From the NCBI GenBank assembly GCA_038900335.1, contig JBBMRB010000001.1, positions 310,001 to 374,000 on the forward strand: 64,000 bases of DNA, read 5' to 3'. The notes beneath the pieces are model-generated. The model saw only the letters and a list, made by a program, of their open reading frames with translations, was not told the origin of the DNA and searched no databases. Below are positions 44,505-53,358 of this stretch, piece by piece. Positions within the stretch are counted from its first letter, which is position 1. Each line of letters starts with the position of its first letter. This DNA comes from Rs1 sp038900335. Lineage in GTDB: Bacteria; Pseudomonadota; Gammaproteobacteria; Pseudomonadales; Balneatricaceae. The position numbers and the translations under genes are program-made.

Positions 44505-45551
44505 TCAACTACGCCTGGCTAGTAAATAACAAAAATAACCGCCGCCAAGAGCACCTGAAATCACCCCTATTGGCAACTCTTGTGGCGCTAATAATACTCT
44601 GGATATTATATCGATAATCATCACAAATACGGCACCTGCCAGGGCACTTAAGGGTAGTACTAAGCGGTTATCACCGCCGACAAAAGAGCGGACAATATGT
44701 GGTACTACTAAGCCGACAAAACCGATGGTTCCGGTAAGTGAAACAATTAAACTGGTCACTAGCGTTGCCAGTAATAAAATATAGGTCCGTACTCTTTTTA
44801 CTGCCAATCCTAAAGAGGCGGCACTTTCTTGGCCCATGATCAACGCATTCAGGTTTCTTGCTTGCCACAGTAGTAAAATTACGCCGCTGACAATCACCAT
44901 GGCAGGTATTGGCAATAAATCCCAACGCGCTCTACCTAAGCCACCTAACATCCAGAACACCACAGACTGTGCAGCGCGCTGATCGCCTAAAAAGATCAAT
45001 GCATTGGTGCCTGCCATCAACAAAAATGAGATGGCGACGCCTGCTAAAACCAGCCTATCAGGTCGTTGATTAGCAGGTTGGCGCATTAGCAACATCAACA
45101 AAGCAAAAGAGATCATGCCACCGCAAAAGCTAAACAGTGGCATGGTCAGCGCACCAAACACTAATCCAACATGAGAAATAACCAACACAGCACCAAACGA
45201 TGCGCCAGATGAGACACCTAGTAAGAAAGGATCCGTTAGCGGGTTTCTAGTCGCCGCTTGTAGCGCTGCACCTGAAACCGCTAAACCAGCACCCGTTAAC
45301 ATTGCCAGGATAGTGCGCGGAGCGCGCAACTGAGAAATAATCACTTCATCGGAGTTACGCCAATCTTTGATTATCCAGCCATTGTTAATCAAAGAATCTG
45401 CCAGCCAATTCGGGCTTATTTGATAAATAATAATAGCTAGCGCTTTTAGTGGGCTTATTTGGCTAACACCCACTGCGATACCCATTAAAGCCAGTATAAA
45501 TACTGCCACTAACAGCGCCAGTATTAGCCAGACAACTTGTTTATTTTGCAA
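44505..45551 (-). CDS. FecCD/BtuC-like ABC transporter permease
   Basis: This 348-residue permease has about ten helices and the FecCD signatures RAPRTILAMLTGAGLAVSGA, ATRNPLTDPFLLGVSSGAS and GTIGFVGLVVPHIVR (coupling loop). It starts with TTG, two bases after the binding-protein stop, and AGGTGAG lies in the upstream gene end; the next ATG is 22 codons in. Third gene of an operon under a cobalamin riboswitch, so corrinoid import is most likely. Confidence 0.88.
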   Translation of the reverse strand: MQNKQVVWLILALLVAVFILALMGIAVGVSQISPLKALAIIIYQISPNWLADSLINNGWIIKDWRNSDEVIISQLRAPRTILAMLTGAGLAVSGAALQAATRNPLTDPFLLGVSSGASFGAVLVISHVGLVFGALTMPLFSFCGGMISFALLMLLMRQPANQRPDRLVLAGVAISFLLMAGTNALIFLGDQRAAQSVVFWMLGGLGRARWDLLPIPAMVIVSGVILLLWQARNLNALIMGQESAASLGLAVKRVRTYILLLATLVTSLIVSLTGTIGFVGLVVPHIVRSFVGGDNRLVLPLSALAGAVFVMIIDIISRVLLAPQELPIGVISGALGGGYFCYLLARRS

Positions 45552-45553
45552 TG

Positions 45554-46525
45554 TTACAACTCACCTGAATACATTTTGTCAGCCAATTTTTCAACCGCTT
45601 TAATATTTAAAGGGCCCGGTGTGATTTCGCCGTATTCAAGAGCAAGGAAACGCTCGTTTTTAACGGCATCAAGTGTTGATAGCACAGGATGATTTTTTAA
45701 GAATTCCCATGAAGACTCCCATCCAACTAATTGATAATCAACAAGAATTATAAACTCTGGCTCTGAATCCATAATAGCCTCAATACCCACTTTACCCCAG
45801 CTGGTATCGATATTATCCATAACATTAATGCCACCAGCCGCTCTTATTAATGCTGTTGGCATACCAAAGCGTCCCGAGGTGAAAATTTTATCTTCACCTG
45901 AATCATACAAAAATACTTTTAATGGTGCTTTATCTTTAGTGTTATCAGCGACAACTTTTAAACGCTGCTGCCATTGATCAACCAGTGTTTGTGCTTTTTC
46001 TTTAATACCAAAGACAGCGCCTAAACGTAACATGTCATCATAAAGCAGAGACATAGTGGCATCATTGCCAGCTTTTGTTAGGTGTACACATGATTCGCTC
46101 AATTCAAGTACCGGCACACCAAACTGCGCTAGTGATTGCGGGGTCAGCTCACCATCCGCGCGCATACCATAGTTCCAACCGGCAAAAAACAAATCAGGAT
46201 CGACACTCATCACGTTTTCAGTGGTTGGGTTTTTTGGCGCGAGCTCTACAATATCACCACGATCTTTATCAAAATGAGTACTGGTTTTATACCAACCGGT
46301 AATGCCTGTTAAACCTGCTATTTTTGCTTGTAACCCCAGCGCAAATGCCATTTGACTCATATTTTGATCATGAATTACCGCACGCTGTGGTGCTGCATCA
46401 AACGTCACTGTTCTAGCACAGCTATTAACAGTCACTGGAAATGACGACGCTAAAGCGGGCAGTGACAAACTACTTAAAAGCACTGCTTTGAATACGAAAT
46501 TTAGCGGTGCTGGCAGTAATTTCAT
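45554..46525 (-). CDS. BtuF-like periplasmic binding protein, probable corrinoid ABC transporter
   Basis: This 323-residue type III binding protein has a signal peptide (about 1-26, ending ALAS), the N-lobe start CARTVTFDAAPQRAVIH and the C-lobe AIMDSEPEFIILVDYQLVGWE. It is longer than BtuF and belongs to the general COG0614 group that also contains ferric-siderophore binders. The riboswitch upstream of the operon argues for cobalamin, cobinamide or a related corrinoid. GGAG is well placed before the ATG. Confidence 0.8.
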   Translation of the reverse strand: MKLLPAPLNFVFKAVLLSSLSLPALASSFPVTVNSCARTVTFDAAPQRAVIHDQNMSQMAFALGLQAKIAGLTGITGWYKTSTHFDKDRGDIVELAPKNPTTENVMSVDPDLFFAGWNYGMRADGELTPQSLAQFGVPVLELSESCVHLTKAGNDATMSLLYDDMLRLGAVFGIKEKAQTLVDQWQQRLKVVADNTKDKAPLKVFLYDSGEDKIFTSGRFGMPTALIRAAGGINVMDNIDTSWGKVGIEAIMDSEPEFIILVDYQLVGWESSWEFLKNHPVLSTLDAVKNERFLALEYGEITPGPLNIKAVEKLADKMYSGEL

Positions 46526-46599
46526 AATAATTCTCCGTTAAGGGATACACTGTGTATCTAAAATAGTAGGGAAAATAGCTGATTCTAGCTAGGTAATAA

Positions 46600-47487
46600 T
46601 TAATACTGGCGGCTATTTGCTCGCTTATCTTGAATAGTCGTTAATGGTTTATCTTGAATCGTTGTTAATGACTTTTCTTGAAAAACCGTTAATGGCTTTT
46701 CTCGAATAGCCGTTAATGACTTTTTAGGTATAGAAGCTGCGCAACAAGACCATTGTTGCCAAGGGTCAAGATAAGGCTCAACATGTACTGAAAACACTTG
46801 CTCAAACAGCTCTTTGTCTAACACTTTAGCAGGCTTGCCATCACTAATGAGCTGGCCATTGTTTAATACTAATACACGATCACAATACTTAGCCGCTAAT
46901 GTAAAATCATGCAGTGAAACGAGTGTGCTTTGGGCAATACTACTAAGCTGGCTCATCAGCTGTAGCTGATGCTCGATATCCAGATGATTACACGGCTCAT
47001 CTAACACCAACAAGCTCGGCTCTTGAATTAAAGCACGACATATCATTACCCGCTTCTTTTCACCACCTGATAACTTGCTAAAATCGCGTTCTAGATATTT
47101 CGTTAAATGCATAGTATCAACAGCGCTTGCTATTATTCGTTTCGCGTTATCATCTTTACTGTTGAGCCAATGTTGGTGTGGAGTGCGCCCTGTCTCTAAT
47201 ATAGTTTTAACATTGAGCTGAAAGTCAGCGGGCATCTCTTGGCTCACAGCGGCAATTTGTAATGCTCGCTGGCGGCCTTTAAGCAAAGCCAAATCAAGGC
47301 CATTGATATAAATTTTACCGCTATAGTGTTCAATAGCACCAAATAAACAGCGTAATAATGTCGTTTTACCTGCACCATTGGGCCCAAGCACTGCTACCAC
47401 TTCATTGGCATGTAAGGTAAAACTGACATCATCAAGCAGTTTATTACCCTGCTCATCTAATACGGTTAAATTTGCGACACGCAGCAT
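46600..47487 (-). CDS. BtuD/FecE-like ABC ATPase with C-terminal repeat tail
   Basis: This 295-residue ATPase has Walker A GPNGAGKTT, signature KLSGGEKKR, Walker B LLVLDEPCNHLD and switch His LHDFTLA. The ABC domain ends near residue 250; the rest is an unusual tail with four eight-residue repeats (K-S/P-L-T-x-I/F-x-E/D), encoded by a 24-base tandem repeat. It is first after the cobalamin riboswitch and precedes the binding protein and permease, so it powers the same importer. The tail is probably not needed for catalysis. Confidence 0.88.
   Translation of the reverse strand: MLRVANLTVLDEQGNKLLDDVSFTLHANEVVAVLGPNGAGKTTLLRCLFGAIEHYSGKIYINGLDLALLKGRQRALQIAAVSQEMPADFQLNVKTILETGRTPHQHWLNSKDDNAKRIIASAVDTMHLTKYLERDFSKLSGGEKKRVMICRALIQEPSLLVLDEPCNHLDIEHQLQLMSQLSSIAQSTLVSLHDFTLAAKYCDRVLVLNNGQLISDGKPAKVLDKELFEQVFSVHVEPYLDPWQQWSCCAASIPKKSLTAIREKPLTVFQEKSLTTIQDKPLTTIQDKRANSRQY
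46624..46719. repeat. four-copy 24-bp tandem repeat in the 3' end of the ATPase gene
   Basis: Units start at 46624, 46648, 46672 and 46696 on the plus strand, each close to cttttcttgaaaaaccg then ttaatgg. Being a multiple of three, changes in copy number keep the frame, and each unit adds eight residues to the protein tail. Confidence 0.9.
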
Positions 47488-47639
47488 TAATCACACCTTT
47501 TGTGATAAGTGTTAACAGATAATGATTTCAATACAAGATAGACTAAAAACATGTTGAATCCGTAAAATACAAATCACATGCGCAGGTATACAGGGAAAAG
47601 CAAATGCTTTTAACGCCCGTAATCGCCCTCCGCGATTAA

Positions 47640-47850
47640 TTATTAGGGTACAACAAAAGGCTGGTTTCCGGGCTTAATAAACCTGTTTCAGCCTATGTGC
47701 GACCAAAAAAGGTTCTTTACTCGATAATCTGTTTATTAATAACACAACTAAGGTTGTTATCATTAATAAAATCAAGGTATCGACAATATTACCGTTGCGG
47801 GGGCAGCGTTAGTTTTCCACTAACTTCCCAATTATCCTCTTTAATTAACT
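47640..47850 (-). promoter_or_regulatory. cobalamin (B12) riboswitch
   Basis: On the minus strand the 5' part reads GGGAAGTTAGTGGAAAACT and GCTGCCCCCGCAACGG, the conserved B12-box core, and the 3' part reads AAGCCCGGAAACCAGCC followed by CCTTTTG. Both blocks match the family consensus in order and spacing (about 200 bases). It precedes the ABC transporter operon by about 150 bases, which include an AAAAGC/GCTTTT dyad (47595-47611) that may form part of the expression platform. Cobalamin should lower expression of the transporter. Confidence 0.92.
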
Positions 47851-48077
47851 AGCCAGTTAAAGAGACACCTTCTGTAAACAGAATTTTAAGGCAGCATCTT
47901 ATGTTAGAACCTAAAAATTAGCAATATAAGCACCACATTAACTAACGTTTGAGTGACAAAATCAGTTTCACTGTTAGCGACTGTGCTACACAAGTCGCGA
48001 TTTCTCTTTTAACACTAGGCTCCTCATCAACGTTTCGCTAATATAGTTATTTTAATCAACAATGTTAAAGGTTAGCC

Positions 48078-49403
48078 ATGTCAATACTCAGCATTAGCGA
48101 GCAGCAGCAACAACTTATTCGTCAAGGAATCGCCACCACTTGGTTAAATAACGCTTATGGCGATGCAACTAGCTCTTTGCCAAAACCTGATATTGCAGAT
48201 ATCCATCAAGCAAATGACAGGCTGATACGCTTTGCCCCTTTATTGCAGCAATTATTCCCTGAACTTGAAAAAAGTGCGGGCATTATTGAGTCGCCACTGC
48301 AGATAGCGCAGTCATTAAACAAAGCAGTTAATCCTTTAGGCGGCGCGTTGTATTTAAAAATGGATAATAACTTACCAGTAGCAGGCTCTATTAAAGCACG
48401 TGGCGGTATTTATGAAGTGCTTTGTTTTGTTGAAGAGCTGGCAATACAACACTCACTGATTGACAGCATTAATGATGACTACAGTGTATTGGCATTAAGT
48501 CATGCGCGCGATATTTTCTCACAGTATAGTATTTCAGTAGGCAGCACCGGTAACCTAGGTTTAAGTATCGGCATAACAGCGACCGCCTTTGGCTTTAACA
48601 CGATTGTTCATATGTCTTGTGATGCTAAAGCATGGAAAAAAGCCAAGTTACGCAGCCATGGCGTCACTGTCATAGAACATGATGATGATTATGGCGCCGC
48701 TTTAGAAGCCGGCAGATTAACAGCCGAGCAATCAGTTAATAGCTATTTTATAGATGATGAGCGCTCACCTCGCCTTTTTATGGGTTATGCGGTAGCAGCA
48801 CTTCGTTTAAAACAGCAGCTAAAAGATCAAAACATAACGGTTGATGCTGAGCACCCACTATTTGTTTATTTACCGGCTGGGGTTGGCGGTGCACCTGGCG
48901 GCATTACCTTTGGTTTAAAAGCGGTTTTTGATAACAATGTGCACTGCTTTTTTGCTGAGCCAGTACAGGCACCATGTATGCTGTTAGGCATGGCTGGCGC
49001 TGTAAATAGCAAGCCTTGCAGCGTCTATGATTTTGGTCTAAAAATCGACACTGACGCCGATGGTTTAGCAGTAGGGACTGCATCGCAGTGGGTTTGCGAT
49101 ACCATTCGTGATTTGCTCTCAGGGGTTTATACCGCCACTGATGATCAGCTTTATCAGCAATTACTCAACCTTAGGACACTTGAGAATATAAAAGTAGAGC
49201 CCTCTGCTGCAATTAGCTGCCTAGGGCCCGCTAAGCTGCATGCGTTATTCAATACCGAGTTAGCAAAAGATGTACTAGCCAAACATTTAGGCACTGATCA
49301 ATTAAATGTGCTCGCTAACAGCAGCCATATCGCCTGGTTAACAGGCGGCTGTTTAGTACCCGATGAAGAGTACGCACAGTATTTAGCGAAGGCTCATATT
49401 TAA
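48078..49403 (+). CDS. dsdA: D-serine ammonia-lyase (D-serine dehydratase)
   Basis: This 441-residue fold-type II PLP enzyme converts D-serine to pyruvate and ammonia. LPVAGSIKARGGIYEVL holds the PLP lysine at about 109, VGSTGNLGLSIG the phosphate-binding loop, and LPAGVGGAPGGITFGL the cofactor glycine loop; the length equals E. coli DsdA. AGG lies six bases before the ATG. It diverges from the riboswitch operon; no dsdC or dsdX is adjacent, so regulation is from elsewhere. Confidence 0.92.
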   Translation: MSILSISEQQQQLIRQGIATTWLNNAYGDATSSLPKPDIADIHQANDRLIRFAPLLQQLFPELEKSAGIIESPLQIAQSLNKAVNPLGGALYLKMDNNLPVAGSIKARGGIYEVLCFVEELAIQHSLIDSINDDYSVLALSHARDIFSQYSISVGSTGNLGLSIGITATAFGFNTIVHMSCDAKAWKKAKLRSHGVTVIEHDDDYGAALEAGRLTAEQSVNSYFIDDERSPRLFMGYAVAALRLKQQLKDQNITVDAEHPLFVYLPAGVGGAPGGITFGLKAVFDNNVHCFFAEPVQAPCMLLGMAGAVNSKPCSVYDFGLKIDTDADGLAVGTASQWVCDTIRDLLSGVYTATDDQLYQQLLNLRTLENIKVEPSAAISCLGPAKLHALFNTELAKDVLAKHLGTDQLNVLANSSHIAWLTGGCLVPDEEYAQYLAKAHI

Positions 49404-49431
49404 TAAATAATGAGCGATACGTAATACCTAT

Positions 49432-49920
49432 TTATTGGGGAGGTATTACGGCTTTGAGTTTGGCACCGCCAGATGAGCTAAAACCATTATTTTGATAGAA
49501 CGCTAACGAGCGGTTAAACTCAGGTAATTGTGGTGTTGTCACCTCCAAGCGCTGCCATTGCCTACGTTTAGCAAACTGTTTAGCTTGCTCAATTAACGCT
49601 TTCCCTATATCAGCTGAGCGCCATTGCTGCTGCACATACAACTCTGTAATAGTGCCGTAAGCGCCTTGTGTATACAGAGCATGCCCTTCAGTTAAGGCAA
49701 TAAAACCCGCTGGGCTATTGGTTGATTGATCCCAAGCAATAAATGCCCAATACCTACCTTGTTCAATTAATAATTTTGCCAGCACTGCGCCTTTGTTTAC
49801 ATCATATTGATACGCCACTTGAGTATCGCTATTGATAATTTCAGTTAACAATTGACCAACCATGGTTGCCAGTTGCTGGCAATCATTTTCGGTGACTGTC
49901 TTAATCGTAAATTTATTCAT
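49432..49920 (-). CDS. GNAT-family N-acetyltransferase
   Basis: This 162-residue acetyltransferase has ELYVQQQWRSADIGKALIEQ at about 100-119, the acetyl-CoA-binding R/Q-x-x-G/A loop, and a C-terminal FYQNNGFSSSG. Substrate unknown. It is just downstream of a 78-codon gene on the same strand with 13 bp between, a likely two-gene unit. Confidence 0.85.
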   Translation of the reverse strand: MNKFTIKTVTENDCQQLATMVGQLLTEIINSDTQVAYQYDVNKGAVLAKLLIEQGRYWAFIAWDQSTNSPAGFIALTEGHALYTQGAYGTITELYVQQQWRSADIGKALIEQAKQFAKRRQWQRLEVTTPQLPEFNRSLAFYQNNGFSSSGGAKLKAVIPPQ

Positions 49921-49933
49921 TTGAGTATCAACA

Positions 49934-50170
49934 TTATGGTTTAGTTAAATGTAACCAACGGCTAATTCTCTTAGCAATTTCAGCGACCGTCCACGTCCTT
50001 GTTTGCTGTTCAATATCTTGCTCTTTTTGCTGTAATTGTTGGTCTTTGATTATTCTGGCTTGCTCAGCAGGCTTTAGCTCTTCATTCACTATCGTTGCAA
50101 ATACCCCCTGCTGTTGCACCACAGGATCTCTTTGTTTACGCTGGCGATCATTATTAATTTTAATCTGCAT
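49934..50170 (-). CDS. small hypothetical coiled-coil protein
   Basis: This 78-residue, Gln/Lys-rich protein has no signal peptide. The middle (about 30-58) is rich in Q, E and K and probably forms a helix or short coiled coil, and the C-terminus has RISRWLHL. I do not recognise the family. AGGAGG lies just before the ATG, which supports translation. It probably shares a transcript with the GNAT gene. Confidence 0.6.
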   Translation of the reverse strand: MQIKINNDRQRKQRDPVVQQQGVFATIVNEELKPAEQARIIKDQQLQQKEQDIEQQTRTWTVAEIAKRISRWLHLTKP

Positions 50171-50320
50171 ATAAACCTCCTTGTTAATATCAGTAACATT
50201 TTAATCTAGTCCCTTTGATGACACTAGTATTGCTAAACTAAACTGTTAAAAATTTTTATTTAATATATGGGTGGTTAAGCTATATAGGCCAATGGAAAAA
50301 ACACTTTAATCTTTTATATA

Positions 50321-50405
50321 GCTCCTGTATTTATATAGCTCCTGTATTTATATAGCTCTTGTATTTATATAGCCCTTGTATTTACATAGCGCCTGTATTT
50401 CTTTA
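50321..50405. repeat. five-copy 17-bp tandem repeat
   Basis: Units begin at 50321, 50338, 50355, 50372 and 50389 and follow GCTCCTGTATTTATATA with decay towards the right end. The array fills part of the 393-bp gap between the 78-codon gene and the YHS-domain gene. No coding or promoter role is evident. Confidence 0.92.
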
Positions 50406-50563
50406 GGGAACTGATAATTTCTATGGGTGTCTAGTGTATAAGCTTTTAGTATATAACGCTTGCCTAGCTTTTTAGCTGATTTTAATCTAGCGCCTACAAC
50501 TACAACTACGACTGTTTGCTAAGTGCTAAACCAGTAGCAGCCAAAATAATAACGGAAAAATCT

Positions 50564-51022
50564 ATGAATAAAACACTCTTCGCTGTAGCCATGCTCACCA
50601 TCACCGCAAACAGTTGGGCACAAGTTGTCAGTAAAAGCTACTGGGGCGACAAGGCAATAGGTAGTCATGATACTGTTGCCTATCACGATAAAGCAGTCAT
50701 TGCTGCTCATAAAGAAGTGAAAGGCGATGAGCGTTTTATCGTCAAATACAGTGGCGCTAATTGGTATTTCGCCAGCCAAGAATCAGCAAATAAATTCAAA
50801 CAAGACCCTGCTAAGTACAAGCCTATGTTTAACGGTTACTGCGCTAATGCACTAAGTTTAGGTGAAGGGCTAGTGCCAACTGATGGTACTGTCTGGGAGT
50901 TTTTTGGCGATCAATTATATTTATTTTATGCTCAAGGCGGCAGACTGCGTTGGTTACAGGGCGATTGGCAAAGTTATCGCCTGCAAGCTGATAAAGCATG
51001 GTTAGCACTCAAAGATGGCTAA
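50564..51022 (+). CDS. exported YHS-domain-like protein
   Basis: This 152-residue protein has a signal peptide (about 1-19, MNKTLFAVAMLTITANSWA) and a YHS-like domain: GSHDTVAYHDKAVIAAHKE, then WYFASQESANKFKQDPAKYKP and YCANALSLGEG. Family members may bind metal or copper, but the key residues here are few. The ATG at 50564 begins the signal peptide and has GGAAA before it; an upstream in-frame ATG is not supported. Confidence 0.75.
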   Translation: MNKTLFAVAMLTITANSWAQVVSKSYWGDKAIGSHDTVAYHDKAVIAAHKEVKGDERFIVKYSGANWYFASQESANKFKQDPAKYKPMFNGYCANALSLGEGLVPTDGTVWEFFGDQLYLFYAQGGRLRWLQGDWQSYRLQADKAWLALKDG

Positions 51023-51086
51023 CTCTTAATTGTCAGGGAGGCTGAACACTTCAAACTCTCTTTAATAATGCAAACTCCTTTAAGTG

Positions 51087-51152
51087 TTTACAAAGCAATG
51101 ATGACTATTGTCATACTCACGGAACAATGTCGAGATGGTATCGCTTTGTAAA
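51087..51152. repeat. 10-bp inverted repeat enclosing a nested hairpin
   Basis: TTTACAAAGC (51087-51096) and GCTTTGTAAA (51143-51152) pair perfectly across a 46-base interior that itself contains ATGAC/GTCAT (51100-51113). It lies 65 bp after the YHS gene stop. It could be a 3'-end RNA structure; no T-run follows. Confidence 0.45.
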
Positions 51153-51420
51153 TAACTAAAGGCTCTGTATTTATCTAACTATCACCTTTCTATAATTAGC
51201 TTTAAAATGTTCCTCGCGCCATCAGTAATACAACCCTCACAGCATAGACTCATAGCCGCAACTAAATATTTCACTTTAGCTCATCATCCAACCTAATTAT
51301 TGCATCGAACATCCTGTGTTACAAAGAAAACCTGCGGCCAATATAAATGGCTTTTCAGCTATTGATCATCTATAACTAAGTTATATGTCAAAAAAGATAT
51401 TAATTATATTGAACTTTGTA

Positions 51421-51455
51421 TTACCTTAGGTGTAATCTTAGTTACCTATAGGTAA
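51421..51455. promoter_or_regulatory. candidate MerR operator upstream of fadL
   Basis: TTACCTATAGGTAA (51442-51455) is a perfect 14-base palindrome, and TTACCTTAGGTGTAA (51421-51435) is a weaker copy. Nearly the same element, TTACGTATAGGTAA with the preceding CTAAG, occurs before the merR gene (52868-52881). MerR proteins bind dyads in such spacers. The shared site suggests that the MerR protein controls the porin too. Confidence 0.7.
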
Positions 51456-51519
51456 TATTCTAACAATAATTAACACACTGCTTTGTCTGTTTTAAGCAGC
51501 AACTATATAGAGAGGCTTT

Positions 51520-52773
51520 ATGCTATTTAATAATAAAAAAAACATCCTCAGCGCTGCAATCAGTGCAGTTGTGATAGTAACAGGCGCTAGTACAGTCAAC
51601 GCAGCAGGCTTTCAACTCAAAGAGCAAAGCGCTGAAGGCCAAGGAAACTCATTTGCAGGTCAAACAGCTAAAGCTATCGATGCCAGCACTATTTTCTTCA
51701 ACCCTGCTGGCATGTCACGTATTGAAGGTAATCATGTTCAAAGTAATTTATCTTACATTACATCCGATGCGAAGTATCAGAACAACACTAACTCCCCTGG
51801 GATTAGTGGATTAACTAATAGCTCAGGGATCAATGGCGGTGAATCTGCCTTTGTTCCTGCAGCATACGCGCTGTGGGATTACTCTGATAATGTGAAGTTT
51901 GGTATTAGTATTAACGCCCCTTTTGGCCTATCAACCAAATATGCTGATGACTGGGTCGGCGCTGAATACAATGTGTTCAGTGAAATTAAAACCATTAATA
52001 TCGCCCCATCTATCTCCTATCGCATCAACGATAAGCTATCTATTGGCGGTAATATCCAAATAGAAAAAGTGGAAGGAAAGCTCACCAATCAACAAACAAT
52101 TGGCCTTAACACTACCAGTTTAACGACACTAGAGGCTGATGACACTAGCTTAGGTTTTGGTTTTGGCGTCTTGTATGAATACAGTGATAGAGGCCGTATC
52201 GGCTTTAACTATCGCTCTGAAATCAATCATGATTTAAAAGGTAGCGTCAGTAATCCTTCGGCTGGCGTACTATTTGATGCCAATGCTGATCTTACCCTAC
52301 CCGCAATAGCATCTATCGGTTTATACCATGAAATTAATGACAAGTGGACGGTGCTTGCTGATTTAGCATGGACAGATTGGTCAGTATTTGATGAGTTAGA
52401 TGTAAAAGATAACACTGGTACGACAAAATCATTAACAGAGTTTCACTGGGATGATTCAATCTTCTTCGCTGTCGGCTCAAACTATCAGTATAACGAAAAG
52501 CTACAGCTGAAATTTGGCCTCGCCTACGATGAAGGTGCGGCTAATGACACATACAGAACAGCTGGAATACCAGATGCAAGCAGATACTGGGCCTCTGTTG
52601 GTGCCAGTTATCAAGCCAGCAAACAAACAACGATCAACGCAGGCTTTTCTCATGTAAGGGCAGAGCGAGCGGACATCTCTGAAGCGGCAAGAGGTACTAA
52701 ACGAGCAAGCTTTAGCGGCAATTTCAAATCAAGCGTCAACATTTTAAGTGTCGGCGTAGATTATAAATTCTAA
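51520..52773 (+). CDS. FadL-family outer-membrane fatty acid transporter
   Basis: This 417-residue precursor has a signal peptide (about 1-29) and then AGFQLKEQSAEGQGNSFAGQ, the plug start of the OmpP1/FadL/TodX family, with STIFFNPAGMSRI and the C-terminal aromatic residue VGVDYKF typical of outer-membrane barrels. It brings long-chain fatty acids or other hydrophobic molecules across the outer membrane. It is followed by a terminator and then the beta-oxidation operon, with which it shares a promoter palindrome. Confidence 0.92.
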   Translation: MLFNNKKNILSAAISAVVIVTGASTVNAAGFQLKEQSAEGQGNSFAGQTAKAIDASTIFFNPAGMSRIEGNHVQSNLSYITSDAKYQNNTNSPGISGLTNSSGINGGESAFVPAAYALWDYSDNVKFGISINAPFGLSTKYADDWVGAEYNVFSEIKTINIAPSISYRINDKLSIGGNIQIEKVEGKLTNQQTIGLNTTSLTTLEADDTSLGFGFGVLYEYSDRGRIGFNYRSEINHDLKGSVSNPSAGVLFDANADLTLPAIASIGLYHEINDKWTVLADLAWTDWSVFDELDVKDNTGTTKSLTEFHWDDSIFFAVGSNYQYNEKLQLKFGLAYDEGAANDTYRTAGIPDASRYWASVGASYQASKQTTINAGFSHVRAERADISEAARGTKRASFSGNFKSSVNILSVGVDYKF

Positions 52774-52785
52774 TTTATATTACCT

Positions 52786-52817
52786 AAAAAAACCTTTCTA
52801 ACGAAAGGTTTTTTTTT
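52786..52817 (+). terminator. strong rho-independent terminator after fadL
   Basis: AAAAAAACCTTTC and GAAAGGTTTTTTTTT form a stem around a TAAC loop and end in nine T. It separates the porin from the merR operon. Confidence 0.95.
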
Positions 52818-52867
52818 ACAAGAAATCTAATTTACTTTGCTAATTTAATAATAATATATATACTAAG

Positions 52868-52881
52868 TTACGTATAGGTAA
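52868..52881. promoter_or_regulatory. candidate MerR operator upstream of the beta-oxidation operon
   Basis: TTACGTATAGGTAA differs at one base from the perfect palindrome before fadL. It is 51 bp before the merR start and inside the expected promoter, consistent with autoregulation. Confidence 0.7.
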
Positions 52882-52931
52882 CATTTATAACCATTAGTGT
52901 GTTATCGTAATTAATCAGCAATTGAGGCCAT

Positions 52932-53309
52932 ATGACAGATCAAGAGTTTTACACTGTTCCTAAACTCGCAAAACAGTTAGGCATTACCCCAAGAGCTATT
53001 CGTTTTTATGAAACCAAAGGGTTACTCGTTCCGCAAAGAGCCGGTAGCACTAGAGTCTACACCAATAGAGACAGAGCAAGGTTAATACTTATTTTACGAG
53101 GAAAAAGATTAGGCTTTAGCCTAGCTGAAATTAGTGAGTTCTTAGATCTCTACAATATAGACACTAATAACAAACAACAAACGGTGTTATTAAGCGATAA
53201 AGTAAGAAATAAAATCACTGAACTAGAAGAGCAACGCAGCGAAATAGATTTAGTTTTAACTGAATTAATAGACATCGAAGAAAAATGTATTGAAGCTTTG
53301 AGTGATTAG
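52932..53309 (+). CDS. MerR-family regulator of the beta-oxidation operon
   Basis: This 125-residue regulator has the MerR winged helix (about 5-75; PKLAKQLGITPRAIRFYETK then GSTRVYTNRDRARL) and a dimerising coiled coil (about 80-120). It has no metal-binding cysteine cluster of the CueR/ZntR type and resembles LiuR-like regulators of acyl-CoA catabolism. GAGG is five bases before the ATG. It is first in the operon and probably controls itself and fadL. Confidence 0.9.
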   Translation: MTDQEFYTVPKLAKQLGITPRAIRFYETKGLLVPQRAGSTRVYTNRDRARLILILRGKRLGFSLAEISEFLDLYNIDTNNKQQTVLLSDKVRNKITELEEQRSEIDLVLTELIDIEEKCIEALSD

Positions 53310-53358
53310 AAACATGACTAACCACCGGCGCAACTAATAATAAATACGGAGATTCATC

